Shown here in pieces: positions 14,383 through 21,811 of a stretch of DNA of 22,326 nucleotides; positions within the stretch are counted from its first letter, which is position 1; every line of letters begins with the position of its first letter. A program made the position numbers and the translations under genes. The stretch is taken from assembly GCA_002849045.2 (NCBI GenBank), contig NCRO01000043.1, positions 10,554 through 32,879 of the forward strand, given 5' to 3'. The notes beneath the pieces were generated by a model that saw nothing but the letters and a program-made list of their open reading frames with translations, was not told where the DNA came from and searched no databases. The DNA is from Candidatus Sediminicultor secundus (GTDB lineage: Bacteria; Atribacterota; JS1; SB-45; 34-128).

Positions 14383-14952
14383 GGAGAAAATATCGGAGAA
14401 TTACCTTCACATAAAATTACTCAAAAAGGAATTGTTCGAACCTTTCAAAATATTCGTATTTTCCCAGCTTTAACTGTTTTAGAAAATATTATAATTTCCT
14501 ATCACTTTCGCACTCACTATAGTATCCTCTCAGGTATACTAAGAGATGACAATTACCATCAAGAAGAAGAGGAAATGAGCAAAAAAGCTATGGAATTATT
14601 GCACCTTTTTGATCTACATGCTTATTATATGAACCCTGCCGGAAGCCTGCCCTATGGTGAACAGAGAAAATTAGAAATTGCTCGCGCTTTAGCCACTGAA
14701 CCAAATATTGTTTTGCTGGACGAACCTGCTGCAGGAATGAACCCTTATGAAACTATCAAACTGATGGAATTAATTAAACGCATTAAGGAAAAATTTGGTT
14801 TAACAATTTTTCTGATAGAACATCATATGCAATTTGTAATGGGAATTTGCGAAAGAATTATGGTAATGGATTTTGGGATGCAGATCGCAGAAGGAACCCC
14901 TCGGGAAATACAAAAAAATCCAAAAGTAATTAGAGCTTATTTAGGAGAATAA
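14383..14952 (+). pseudogene. livG: 5'-truncated livG, branched-chain amino-acid ABC ATPase
   Basis: The frame reads GENIGELPSHKITQKGIVRT, then FQNIRIFPALTVLENI, the LivG helical insert, LPYGEQRKLEIARALA (signature), NIVLLDEPAAGMNP (Walker B) and the C-terminal AEGTPREIQKNPKVIRAYLG, all typical LivG. About 60 N-terminal residues with Walker A are absent, and homology stops at about 14377, where AT-rich unrelated DNA begins. No start codon or ribosome site stands at the break. An internal ATG at 14575 could give 125 aa, but that lacks the Q-loop region and Walker A. LivG normally binds ATP next to LivF and the permeases LivH and LivM, none of which precede it here. It looks inactivated at the right edge of the defence island. 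Confidence 0.85.
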
Positions 14953-14957
14953 AAGAG

Positions 14958-15659
14958 ATGCTAAAAATACATAATTTAGATGTATCTTATGGTCCAATTC
15001 GGGCCCTCAAGGGAATCTCCTTCGAGGTCAAAGAAGGGGAAATAGTAACCCTAATTGGAGCAAATGGAGCCGGTAAATCAACAACCTTACGCACTATTTC
15101 CAATCTTATCAAACCCCAAAACGGAAGTATTACTTTTCTAAATAAAGACTTATTGCCTGTACCAGCATATGATTTAGTAAAATTAGGTATAGCTCATGTC
15201 CCGGAAGGAAGAATAATATTTGGACCACTGACAGTTCATGAAAATTTAGAACTTGCTACCTGGGGAAGAAAAGATAAAATAGCAATTCGGGAAGATCTAA
15301 ATAAAGTTTATGACTTATTTCCCTTACTGAAAGAACGAAAATTTCAACTTGGAGAAACCTTGTCCGGGGGAGAACAACAAATGTTAGCTTTAGGTCGTGG
15401 TTTAGTGGCTCGAGCTAAACTTATGTTATTAGATGAACCATCTATGGGTTTGGCCCCCCTTTTGGTTCAAGACATATACCGAGTTATAAGACAGGTAAAT
15501 GCTGAAGGCACTACTATTTTATTGGTAGAACAAAACGCCCATATGGCTTTAGAAGTAGCTCATCGAGCTTATGTTTTGGAAACAGGAAATATTATCTTAG
15601 AGGGTCCTGCTGATGAAGTCGCTAAAAATCCTAAAGTAATTAAAGCCTATTTAGGATAA
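14958..15659 (+). CDS. livF: Branched-chain amino-acid ABC transporter ATPase LivF
   Basis: A complete 233-aa LivF: Walker A GANGAGKST at residues 34-42, HVPEGRIIFGPLTVHENLEL as the Q-loop region typical of LivF, signature LSGGEQQMLALGRGL, Walker B MLLLDEPSMGLAP, switch histidine region LLVEQNAHMALEVA, and the tail GPADEVAKNPKVIKAYLG. It follows livG by five bases with AGGAG inside the livG end. With livG truncated and livH, livM and livK absent from this stretch, it is either stranded or depends on subunits encoded elsewhere. The coding frame itself shows no decay, so the truncation may be recent. Confidence 0.9.
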   Translation: MLKIHNLDVSYGPIRALKGISFEVKEGEIVTLIGANGAGKSTTLRTISNLIKPQNGSITFLNKDLLPVPAYDLVKLGIAHVPEGRIIFGPLTVHENLELATWGRKDKIAIREDLNKVYDLFPLLKERKFQLGETLSGGEQQMLALGRGLVARAKLMLLDEPSMGLAPLLVQDIYRVIRQVNAEGTTILLVEQNAHMALEVAHRAYVLETGNIILEGPADEVAKNPKVIKAYLG

Positions 15660-15823
15660 TTCTTAAATATCTCCATTTTAATATTTCAGATATGAAACTT
15701 TTGAGAATTTATTAATATACTCCCTTTTTTAAAAAAATTCCTTACCTTCCTTTCATCACTATTTCTTCGTATTTTTTATATCTAGGGATTTATCTTTAGC
15801 TCTATCTTAAAAATATAAATTAA

Positions 15824-16948
15824 TTAAAAGGGTAAATTAAGTTTAAATTCCCATAAAGCTTGTTTGATTTTATCTTGAGTTCCCCTTAATACTTCTCTGG
15901 AAGATTTATTTATAAAAGCAGTTTCTGAATCATCTAAAGAGATTATTTTATTATTACGAATCAAGAGTGTGGAAGTAGTTCCCTCTACTAAAACATTTAT
16001 TTCATAGGGAGCCAAATCGATGCTAATAAATTTATCCAGGTTTTGATTAGCTTCTATCATTTTAAGGTAAATTTCATGACCTATCGGAAATGATAAATTT
16101 ATGATAGGAATATTATCGATAGAAATAGTGCCGGTACAAAAAGATTCCTCAAATATATATTTAATATTTACTTTAAGATAATCAGTAGTAGCCCGCCTAT
16201 CAATATCTATCCCCTTCTCTATAAGCAAATCTTTCACATAATTAATCCTATTTTCAGTTTCTGGGTGAGTTTGAAATATTCCCAAATTTACTTCGGGTTT
16301 AAACATTTCCCGGGTATACAATCTTTCTAGGAAAGTTAAAAAACCTACCGGATTATATCCCGTCTTAATTAAGAGATCCGTAGCGGTCAAATCTGCTTCT
16401 TCCTCATATTCTCGGCTATATTGGTTAAGAAGAGTTATGGCAGTAAGCTTTCCTAATACGCCTACATCCGGTTCCCTGGTTAAAAGAACCGCTAAAATAG
16501 TTAACAAGGTAAATTTAGTATTATCTCTGGTCTGTTTTAAGGCATGATTATGGATTACGTGGGCAATTTCGTGGGCTAAAATTCCAGCAAGTTCGTCATC
16601 TGACTGAACATAATCAAAAAGGTCATGAGTTACATAAATATATCCACCCGGAATAGAAAAGGCGTTGGGCCCTTCTATATTTAATATCTTGAAATGATAA
16701 TTCATCTCTTTAAGCTCAGAAACTTTAGCCAGTTTATTGCCAATCTGTTTGATTAATAAATTCTTCTGGGGGTCCTCGATCACTTCATGTTTTTTCTCAA
16801 TATTTTCAGATAGTTTCTTTCCTAATTTCTGCTCTTTGTTTAAATCTCTTTCTGCAGAAAATGAATTAAAATTTATCAACAAGAAAGCCATTAAAAGAAA
16901 AACTATCACGGAAACTAATTTATTTATTAATTTTCTATTTTTTCTCAT
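15824..16948 (-). CDS. Secreted M48 family metalloprotease (BepA/LoiP-like)
   Basis: 374 aa. MRKNRK is followed by a hydrophobic core at residues 11-26 and a likely cleavage site near SFSA, so the protein is exported; no lipobox cysteine is present. The peptidase motif is HEIAHVIHNH with H126, E127 and H130, the third zinc ligand is E184 in EEEADLTA, and FQTHPETENRINYV closes the M48 domain. The last 130 residues form a separate, strand-rich region I cannot assign. BepA- and LoiP-type proteases handle misfolded envelope proteins. The start codon overlaps the stop of the AlaX-L gene by four bases, so the two are coupled. The 164 bp between this stop and livF hold no clear terminator. Confidence 0.85.
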   Translation of the reverse strand: MRKNRKLINKLVSVIVFLLMAFLLINFNSFSAERDLNKEQKLGKKLSENIEKKHEVIEDPQKNLLIKQIGNKLAKVSELKEMNYHFKILNIEGPNAFSIPGGYIYVTHDLFDYVQSDDELAGILAHEIAHVIHNHALKQTRDNTKFTLLTILAVLLTREPDVGVLGKLTAITLLNQYSREYEEEADLTATDLLIKTGYNPVGFLTFLERLYTREMFKPEVNLGIFQTHPETENRINYVKDLLIEKGIDIDRRATTDYLKVNIKYIFEESFCTGTISIDNIPIINLSFPIGHEIYLKMIEANQNLDKFISIDLAPYEINVLVEGTTSTLLIRNNKIISLDDSETAFINKSSREVLRGTQDKIKQALWEFKLNLPF

Positions 16949-18162
16949 TTTTTAATAAATTCTTGAAAATGTTCCAAAGCAAAATTCAGAGCATCTTCAA
17001 TCCCCTTAGCTTTCTTCCCTCCGGCTTGCGCAAAATTGGGAGCTCCACCTCCTCGACCTTCAATAAATTTTCCCGCTTCTCTTATCAGCCCATTCATATC
17101 ATATTTCAAAGCCCTGGAACAGGCAAATAATATCTTCGCCCCATCGCTTTTAACCCCAAATAATACAACTACACTTTCATCCAGATTAATAATCTTCTGA
17201 ACTAATTCCTTTACTTCCTGAAAATTATTATCTTCAAATATTTTACTTATAATCTTTATCCCGTCATCTTTCAAAGAAGATTCATTAATTAAATTTCTTA
17301 CTTCATAATCCTGTAATTTCTCTTTAAATTCTTTTAATTCTTTCCTAATTTCTTTTCTCTCCTCAAGCATTCTATCTATCGCTTCTCCCAGTTCGGAATC
17401 TTTAATAGTCAATTTATTAGAAATATTCTTAATTAATTCATTTTTCCAATAGTAGTCCTCTAAAGACCGCTTACCGCATATAAAATCCAACCGAATTTTT
17501 TCTCCTCTCTTTTCCCATTTAGTAATTTTAATCATTCCCACTTCCCCGGTTGCCCGACAGTGAGTTCCTCCACAGGCAGAAAGGTCGAAATCTTTCACTT
17601 CAATTATTCTTATCTTTCCCATTTTTTCAGGTACTTTCCTTAAATTTAATCTCTTTAACTCCTCTTCTCCCTCCACAAAATAGCACTTTACCAGCTTATT
17701 CTCAAAGATAATTTCATTAGCACATTCCTCTGCTTTTTTGGCTTCCTCTTCGATTAGCTTTTGTTTTGCAATATCTAAAGTACAAACTTCTTCTCCTAAA
17801 TGAAAAGATATGGTTTCAACGCCCCATAACTTCATCAAAGCCCCGGATAAGATATGCTGCCCCAAGTGTTGCTGCATATGGTCAAACCTTCTCTTCCAAT
17901 CTATCTTTCCGACTACTTCAGAATTTATTTTCTCTTTTAGCTCTTTTTTTAAAATATGAACTACCTCATCGTCTTCTTCTACAACTTCAACAACTGGAAC
18001 ATCCTGGATAACTCCCTTATCGTAGGGTTGTCCTCCAGAAGTAGGATAAAAAGCTGTTTCATCCAGAACAACTGCCGGTTGATTATTTATTTTTATCTTC
18101 TTTAAAACTTTAGCTTTAAATTCTTTTAAATAAGAATCTTCATAATATAATCTTTCCGTCAA
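16945..18162 (-). CDS. Alanyl-tRNA editing protein, AlaX-L type with DHHA1 domain
   Basis: This trans-editing factor removes serine or glycine from mischarged tRNA-Ala. Order: an AlaRS-like N-terminal part (TAFYPTSGGQPYDKG), the editing site with zinc ligands H99 and H103 (HLGQHILS) and C197 and H201 (SACGGTHC), a coiled coil at about 250-300, then a DHHA1 domain with GRGGGAPNFAQAGG, as in AlaX-L. The start is TTG at 18162, with AAGGAG seven bases upstream. A longer frame from a TTG at 18210 would place its first codons inside the transcription terminator of tatD, so I reject it. 405 aa, typical length. Coupled to the M48 gene downstream by a four-base overlap. Confidence 0.85.
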   Translation of the reverse strand: MTERLYYEDSYLKEFKAKVLKKIKINNQPAVVLDETAFYPTSGGQPYDKGVIQDVPVVEVVEEDDEVVHILKKELKEKINSEVVGKIDWKRRFDHMQQHLGQHILSGALMKLWGVETISFHLGEEVCTLDIAKQKLIEEEAKKAEECANEIIFENKLVKCYFVEGEEELKRLNLRKVPEKMGKIRIIEVKDFDLSACGGTHCRATGEVGMIKITKWEKRGEKIRLDFICGKRSLEDYYWKNELIKNISNKLTIKDSELGEAIDRMLEERKEIRKELKEFKEKLQDYEVRNLINESSLKDDGIKIISKIFEDNNFQEVKELVQKIINLDESVVVLFGVKSDGAKILFACSRALKYDMNGLIREAGKFIEGRGGGAPNFAQAGGKKAKGIEDALNFALEHFQEFIKK

Positions 18163-18193
18163 TATTTTTCTCCTTCTTATTAATAAAAAAGTT

Positions 18194-18250
18194 AAAAAGG
18201 GAATAGGCAACTTTTATATTAATTGATTAAAAGTAGCCTATCCCCTTTTT
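18194..18250 (-). terminator. Bidirectional-looking intrinsic terminator after tatD
   Basis: Arms 18194-18216 and 18228-18250 pair at 21 of 23 positions around an 11-nt AT-rich loop. The stem base is A5 facing T5 on both strands with a G/C-rich middle, giving a terminator shape in both directions. It lies just after the tatD stop on the minus strand and before the AlaX-L ribosome site, so AlaX-L transcription may begin within or after it, or depend on read-through. Confidence 0.75.
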
Positions 18251-18255
18251 CTAAT

Positions 18256-19029
18256 TCAAATTCCAAAAAATTCCTGTGCAGTCTTAGAGGTAGTTTTGGC
18301 TACTTTTTCCAAACTAATTCCTTTTATTTCGGCAATCTTTTCGGCAATCAAAGGGATATACTTCGGTTCATTTGGTTTCCCCCGGAAAGGATGTGGAGCT
18401 AAATAGGGAGAATCAGTTTCCAAAACTAAGTTTTCCAGAGAAATTTCTTTCACTATAGCTCTAAGTTTTTTGGCATTATTAAAAGTTACTACTCCGCCTA
18501 TCCCCAGATAATAACCCCGTTCTATACATACCTTAGCCATATTTAAATCCCCGGAAAAACAGTGTAGAAGTATCTTTAATCCTTTAGCCTCCTCAGCTAG
18601 AATCTTTAAAATATCCTGATGAGCCTCACGGTTATGAATAATAAGAGGCAAATTTAATTTCCCAGCCATATTCATCTGTTTCTTAAAAGCCTCCATTTGA
18701 CAAGGTAAGGTGCTATGGTTCCAATAATAATCCAAACCTGTCTCCCCGATAGCCACCACCTTATCCTTTTTAGATAATTTATCTAATTCTTTCAAATTCT
18801 CCTCATCTAAAAATTTACTTTCGTGAGGATGAAAACCGATTGCAGCATAAACTCCTTCAAAAAGAGAGGCAAATTCCAGGGCAATTTTACTGGATTCCAA
18901 ATCAATCCCTATAGTAACCATCTTAGTTACTTTCTTTTCTGCTGCATCCTTTACTACTTCCTGAGCGTTTTTCTTTATTAAATCAAGATGAGTATGGGTC
19001 TCCACAAAAAATGTACTTACCTTAATCAC
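18256..19029 (-). CDS. tatD: TatD family metal-dependent DNase
   Basis: TatD enzymes are TIM-barrel nucleases of the amidohydrolase type. All metal ligands are visible: H12 and H14 (ETHTHLD), E96 (GETGLDYY), H132 (IIHNREA), H156 (HCFSG) and D206 (ETDSPYL). The C-terminal PHPFRGKPNEPKYIP is characteristic. The frame opens at GTG 19029, but AAAGGAA is almost adjacent to it, so the true start could be another codon a little downstream, for example the GTG encoding residue 9, which would give the usual short N-terminus before the first HxH. 257 aa is normal. It ends in front of the strong hairpin terminator. Confidence 0.9.
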   Translation of the reverse strand: MIKVSTFFVETHTHLDLIKKNAQEVVKDAAEKKVTKMVTIGIDLESSKIALEFASLFEGVYAAIGFHPHESKFLDEENLKELDKLSKKDKVVAIGETGLDYYWNHSTLPCQMEAFKKQMNMAGKLNLPLIIHNREAHQDILKILAEEAKGLKILLHCFSGDLNMAKVCIERGYYLGIGGVVTFNNAKKLRAIVKEISLENLVLETDSPYLAPHPFRGKPNEPKYIPLIAEKIAEIKGISLEKVAKTTSKTAQEFFGI

Positions 19030-19102
19030 TTCCTTTATTCTTTGTTTAATATTCTATCAATCTTTTGGTCAGTCATCAATCCGATTAACCACTTTTCAAT
19101 AT

Positions 19103-19669
19103 TTAAATCTTTGTCTTTGGTTTACTGAGCTTGACAGCTGTACCATAGGCCAAAAGCTCAGCAGCACTACCTATAACACTGGTAGTCACAAAACGTATGT
19201 TAATGATTGCATCTGCTCCCAATTCTTCAGCCTGAGCTATCATACGGTTAGAAGCTACTATGCGAGCTTTTCCCATCATATCAGTATACTCAATCAACTC
19301 ACCACCAAGAACAAGTCTCACTATGGCAGATAAATCCTTTCCAATCCAGATGGCATAGATGGTATGTCCCTTGACTAAACCTAAAACCTTAGTAATCTCA
19401 CTACCCGGTACTTCAGCAGAATTCTGAAGTAATATGCGAGTCTGCATATCATCAGTTGGTAGTTCTTCTTCTTGGGCTTTGCCCTTTTTCTGTTCAAGGG
19501 CCACTGTCAGTAAGACCAATAGGATACCACCTAAAAGACAGTAGATGGCAATCTTTAGCCACCAGGGTAAGGTAGGCTCTTGATATATATGCCAAAGTCC
19601 TCCCACAAAGATAGCAATAAAAAGTCCAACTACAAAAGCAAGCGAGCCAATAAATCGGAAAAATTTCAT
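19103..19669 (-). CDS. Membrane-anchored YbjQ (UPF0145) protein
   Basis: Two membrane segments at residues 6-27 and 37-58 are followed by a short charged linker and a YbjQ/UPF0145 domain (about 78-183). The domain carries the family elements EVPGSEITKVLGLVKG, ELIEYTDMMGKARIVA and a glycine/alanine-rich end ELGADAIINIRF with GTAVKL. YbjQ domains form homo-oligomers and have been called heavy-metal-binding, but the function is not settled. AAGGAGGT lies seven bases before the ATG. The domain should face the cytoplasm, since both termini are on the same side. It lies 73 bp upstream of tatD on the same strand. Confidence 0.8.
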   Translation of the reverse strand: MKFFRFIGSLAFVVGLFIAIFVGGLWHIYQEPTLPWWLKIAIYCLLGGILLVLLTVALEQKKGKAQEEELPTDDMQTRILLQNSAEVPGSEITKVLGLVKGHTIYAIWIGKDLSAIVRLVLGGELIEYTDMMGKARIVASNRMIAQAEELGADAIINIRFVTTSVIGSAAELLAYGTAVKLSKPKTKI

Positions 19670-19746
19670 GATTTTTACCTCCTTATCACAAAAAGTTTCA
19701 ATTTTTAAACTTTAAACTCGATTTTTACTTTTAAGAATCTATCTGT

Positions 19747-19777
19747 ATTATACTACTATATTCGGTAAAATTTTCAA
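19747..19777 (-). promoter_or_regulatory. Probable promoter of the ybjQ-like gene
   Basis: On the minus strand TTGAAA (19777-19772) and a perfect TATAAT (19752-19747) are separated by 19 bp. This gives a leader of about 70 nt before the ATG at 19669. Confidence 0.45.
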
Positions 19778-19857
19778 AAATCCTCTTTTTTAAAATAAAA
19801 TTATTTTCCTCCAATTCTTCATCAATCTCTGCATAATGAAGTAAATATTCTCCTGCC

Positions 19858-19924
19858 CCCTACTGGAATTTTTCCAGTGCCCTACTGGAAATTCTCCACA
19901 CCCCCTAGTGGAATTTTTCCACAC
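19858..19924. repeat. Three iteron-like repeats of 22-23 bp
   Basis: Units start at 19858, 19880 and 19903, each beginning ccct and each with an inner dyad: tactggaatttttccagt, tactggaaattctccaca and tagtggaatttttccaca. A spacing of 22-23 bp puts them on one face of the helix, as in plasmid iterons. Units 2 and 3 end in a form one base from a DnaA box (TTCTCCACA, TTTTCCACA against TTATCCACA). AT-rich DNA lies to the left and a replication-type gene 395 bp to the right. An operator role instead is possible. Confidence 0.6.
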
Positions 19925-20010
19925 TAACAGCAACAAGTAAGAACAGTAACAAATAGAACAGCAACAACATTAGGGTGTAATTTTTCCCTCTGCTGCTGTC
20001 GCTGCTGCTA
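19925..20010. repeat. Low-complexity CAGCAAC / GCTGCTG region
   Basis: To the right of the iterons, cagcaaca, cagtaaca and cagcaaca recur at 12-18 bp steps, followed by ctgctgctgtcgctgctgct at 19990-20009. The two halves are roughly complementary, so a long imperfect foldback is possible. I see no gene with a credible start in it. Confidence 0.4.
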
Positions 20011-20073
20011 AAATTTTTCAAATTTTTTTCATCAGAGTGCTGCTTTTTAGCCTCTTTTTTTATACTTACTAAG

Positions 20074-20165
20074 TAGAGGGAGAAATATTTTTTATTATTT
20101 TTTATCAACTACCCTGTAAAATAACCTCTTTTTCTTTTCTATATAAATAGAGGGAGAAATATTTC
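20074..20165. repeat. 17-bp direct repeat in the region before the Rep-like gene
   Basis: tagagggagaaatattt occurs exactly at 20074-20090 and 20149-20165, 75 bp apart, each preceded by a T-rich stretch containing cctctttt. Together with the iterons this makes the 19670-20318 gap unusually repeat-dense. Confidence 0.55.
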
Positions 20166-20176
20166 TCTTCTTACTC

Positions 20177-20213
20177 TCTCTCCCCTCGGAGGGAGAGGGC
20201 TGGGGTGAGGGGG
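20177..20213. repeat. Dispersed G-rich repeat (ggctggggtgaggggga type)
   Basis: A short hairpin (ctctccc at 20178-20184 with gggagag at 20191-20197) is followed by ggctggggtgaggggga. This combination is a very widespread intergenic repeat seen in unrelated bacterial genomes. Confidence 0.55.
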
Positions 20214-20223
20214 AATATTTTCT

Positions 20224-20260
20224 GTCATTGCGAGGAGAGAATCGGCGAAGCAATCTCGAC
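20224..20260. repeat. Dispersed repeat, GTCATTGCGAGGAG family
   Basis: The segment opens with gtcattgcgaggagagaa, continues through cggcgaagc and closes with aatctcgac. The attgc (20227-20231) and gcaat (20250-20254) ends can pair. The same family is widespread in bacterial intergenic DNA; a diverged copy is at 9854-9912, on the other side of the island. Confidence 0.6.
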
Positions 20261-20286
20261 TCGCAACTTGCAACCCGAAACCTGTA
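20259..20286. repeat. 7-bp tandem repeat, ACTTGCA type
   Basis: Four heptamers in phase: actcgca, acttgca, acccgaa, acctgta. The unit is the same type as at 9924-9958. In both places it lies next to the GTCATTGCGAGGAG repeat, which suggests that the two repeat types insert or persist together. Confidence 0.6.
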
Positions 20287-20318
20287 ATTAAAAAACTATT
20301 CAAAGGAAGGTAAAAATT

Positions 20319-21143
20319 GTGGAAAGAAAAATACCAGTTAACAAAACTAATTCTTACACTACTATTCAGGACTACTTCTTGGCTCACTGGGTAAGTACCA
20401 TCGGTCTTGGCCCAACCGTGCTCTACTTTCAGCTCTTAAGTTACTGTCATAAAGGAAAAGATATTGCCTGGCCTTCCATTAAAACTCTAAACAAGAGGAT
20501 GGGCACTACCACCAAGACCTTAATTAAATACCGCAATACTCTGTTAGAATATGGTCTAATCAAAAAAATAGTAAAACAAAGATCTTCCTCCGGAGGATAT
20601 GACCATAATCTTTATCAGATAATCCTATTAGATAAAGAAAATATTCTTTATCCTCCAGCAGAAAGATTACCAGAAGAAAACGAAAAAGTAATCTCCGGGA
20701 TAGCGGAAGAATCTCCTTCCTCCAATCAAGATAATCCCAAGAAAATAGTTACTGATAGTAAAAAACCTCTAAAAACAGAAAGGATAAAAGAAGAATTAAA
20801 AAAATTAAATTTGGATAAAAAATCGATTGATAAAACAATCCTAAATTATTCCTTAGAGGATATTGAAGAGAAATTAGACCTTCTCGAAATTAAGAGGAAT
20901 GTAATAAATCCCGCTGGCTGGTTAATTACTGCCCTACAAGCTAATTATCGTAATCCTGAATCATCTAGAGAAAAAAAAGATGAGGAAGAAAAAATAATGG
21001 AAACAGAAGAAGTGGAATCGGAAAGCAAATCAATAAAACCAGAGAAATTAATTCTTAAAAAGAAACTGGAAGAAACAAAGAGATTGTCCCGAGAAGAAGA
21101 ACTAAAATGGGTCAGACATATAAGAAATAATATTTTAAAGTAA
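20319..21143 (+). CDS. Winged-helix replication-type protein (Rep/helicase-loader-like)
   Basis: 274 aa from GTG, with AAAGGAAGG eight bases upstream. The first 110 residues form a helix-turn-helix (HTH_36-like) domain: LGPTVLYFQLLSYCHKGKDI, AWPSIKTLNKRMGTTTKTLI and YRNTLLEYGLIKKIVKQR, ending in GGYDHNLYQI. After a low-complexity, lysine-rich linker comes a short conserved-looking module, IDKTILNYSLEDIEEKLDLL then NVINPAGWLITALQANYRNP, similar to the tail of many plasmid and phage replication proteins. The last 60 residues are very charged and probably disordered. It lies downstream of iteron-like repeats, so I infer a plasmid or phage replication initiator; a plain transcription factor cannot be excluded. 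Confidence 0.6.
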   Translation: MERKIPVNKTNSYTTIQDYFLAHWVSTIGLGPTVLYFQLLSYCHKGKDIAWPSIKTLNKRMGTTTKTLIKYRNTLLEYGLIKKIVKQRSSSGGYDHNLYQIILLDKENILYPPAERLPEENEKVISGIAEESPSSNQDNPKKIVTDSKKPLKTERIKEELKKLNLDKKSIDKTILNYSLEDIEEKLDLLEIKRNVINPAGWLITALQANYRNPESSREKKDEEEKIMETEEVESESKSIKPEKLILKKKLEETKRLSREEELKWVRHIRNNILK

Positions 21144-21188
21144 ATAACCACCCCCGTTGTAATTCTCTACTGACAATAATTTTATGCT

Positions 21189-21220
21189 ATAATATTGTTA
21201 TCATATGATAACAATATTAT
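21189..21220. promoter_or_regulatory. Perfect 32-bp palindrome over an extended -10 promoter
   Basis: The sequence from 21189 to 21220 equals its own reverse complement, with core gttatcatatgataac. TGC plus TATAAT (21188-21193) forms an extended -10 that overlaps its left edge, so a bound dimer would block the promoter. The gene that follows encodes an HTH antitoxin-like protein, a natural candidate for binding here (autoregulation, inference). GGGAGGA at 21238-21244 is the ribosome site. Confidence 0.8.
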
Positions 21221-21254
21221 TTAAAATAACTTTACCCGGGAGGAAGTAACTACC

Positions 21255-21764
21255 ATGGTAACCGATAACAATTCCCACAATTCAAAAATAATAAAACGTA
21301 AAGCTACTTATCGTATAAAAGGTGAATCTATAGAAATATTAGAAACTGTCCGAATTAATCTTAAAAATAATGAAGATATTTTTGATGAGAAATTAGAAGA
21401 TAAAAACTTAGAAAATATTTATAATCAATATAGAAAAAAACATTCTTTATTAACGCCCAATAGAACCAGAGAAACGAGAGAAAAATATGGGGTAAACCAA
21501 AGAGCTTTCTCTCGAATATTAGGTTGGGGAGAGATAACTATTCATCGATATGAAACCGGAGCCTTACAAGACCGGTCTCATAATGATGCATTGGTTCTTT
21601 TAGAAAATCCTGATAATATGAAAACATTATTGGAAAATAATAAAAACAAAATAAATAGAAAAGATTATATAAATATAAAGGAAAATCTACAAAAATTAAT
21701 GAAAGATGATATTGATAAAACATTAGAAGAAAATATCATAAAAAATATTTTAACGAAGTTTTAG
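21255..21764 (+). CDS. MqsA-like HTH protein, N-terminal part of a split HTH-Panacea antitoxin
   Basis: 169 aa. Residues 68-110 form a Cro/C1-type HTH (TPNRTRETREKYGVNQRAFS, LGWGEITIHRYETGALQD) of the MqsA antitoxin type. The preceding region (YRIKGESIEILETVRINLKN, then EKLEDKNLENIYNQYRKKH) aligns by eye with the MqsA zinc-knuckle region, but the usual CxxC pairs are absent (it contains no cysteine at all). In many bacteria this HTH module is fused to a C-terminal Panacea domain; here the frame ends in TAG at 21762, while the Panacea part continues in the -1 frame. The gene lies directly behind a perfect palindromic operator and is the first of its unit. No toxin is recognised in the window. 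Confidence 0.7.
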   Translation: MVTDNNSHNSKIIKRKATYRIKGESIEILETVRINLKNNEDIFDEKLEDKNLENIYNQYRKKHSLLTPNRTRETREKYGVNQRAFSRILGWGEITIHRYETGALQDRSHNDALVLLENPDNMKTLLENNKNKINRKDYINIKENLQKLMKDDIDKTLEENIIKNILTKF

Positions 21765-21811
21765 ACGAAAATTGTGGCTATTCTCAATTTAATTATGAAA
21801 AATTTGTTAAT

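Noticed and set aside
18163..18210. Longer AlaX-L start (16 extra residues)
   Set aside because: The added codons lie partly in the left arm of the tatD terminator, while TTG at 18162 has AAGGAG seven bases upstream.
19858..19924. CRISPR array
   Set aside because: Units abut with no spacers, contain internal dyads and number only three; no cas gene is near.
19905..20108. Minus-strand open frame of 67 codons
   Set aside because: It runs through the third iteron-like unit and the CAGCAAC low-complexity region, has composition driven by those repeats, and shows no family motif.
20139..20387. Minus-strand open frame of 82 codons
   Set aside because: It is made of dispersed repeats and the antisense of the Rep-like gene start.
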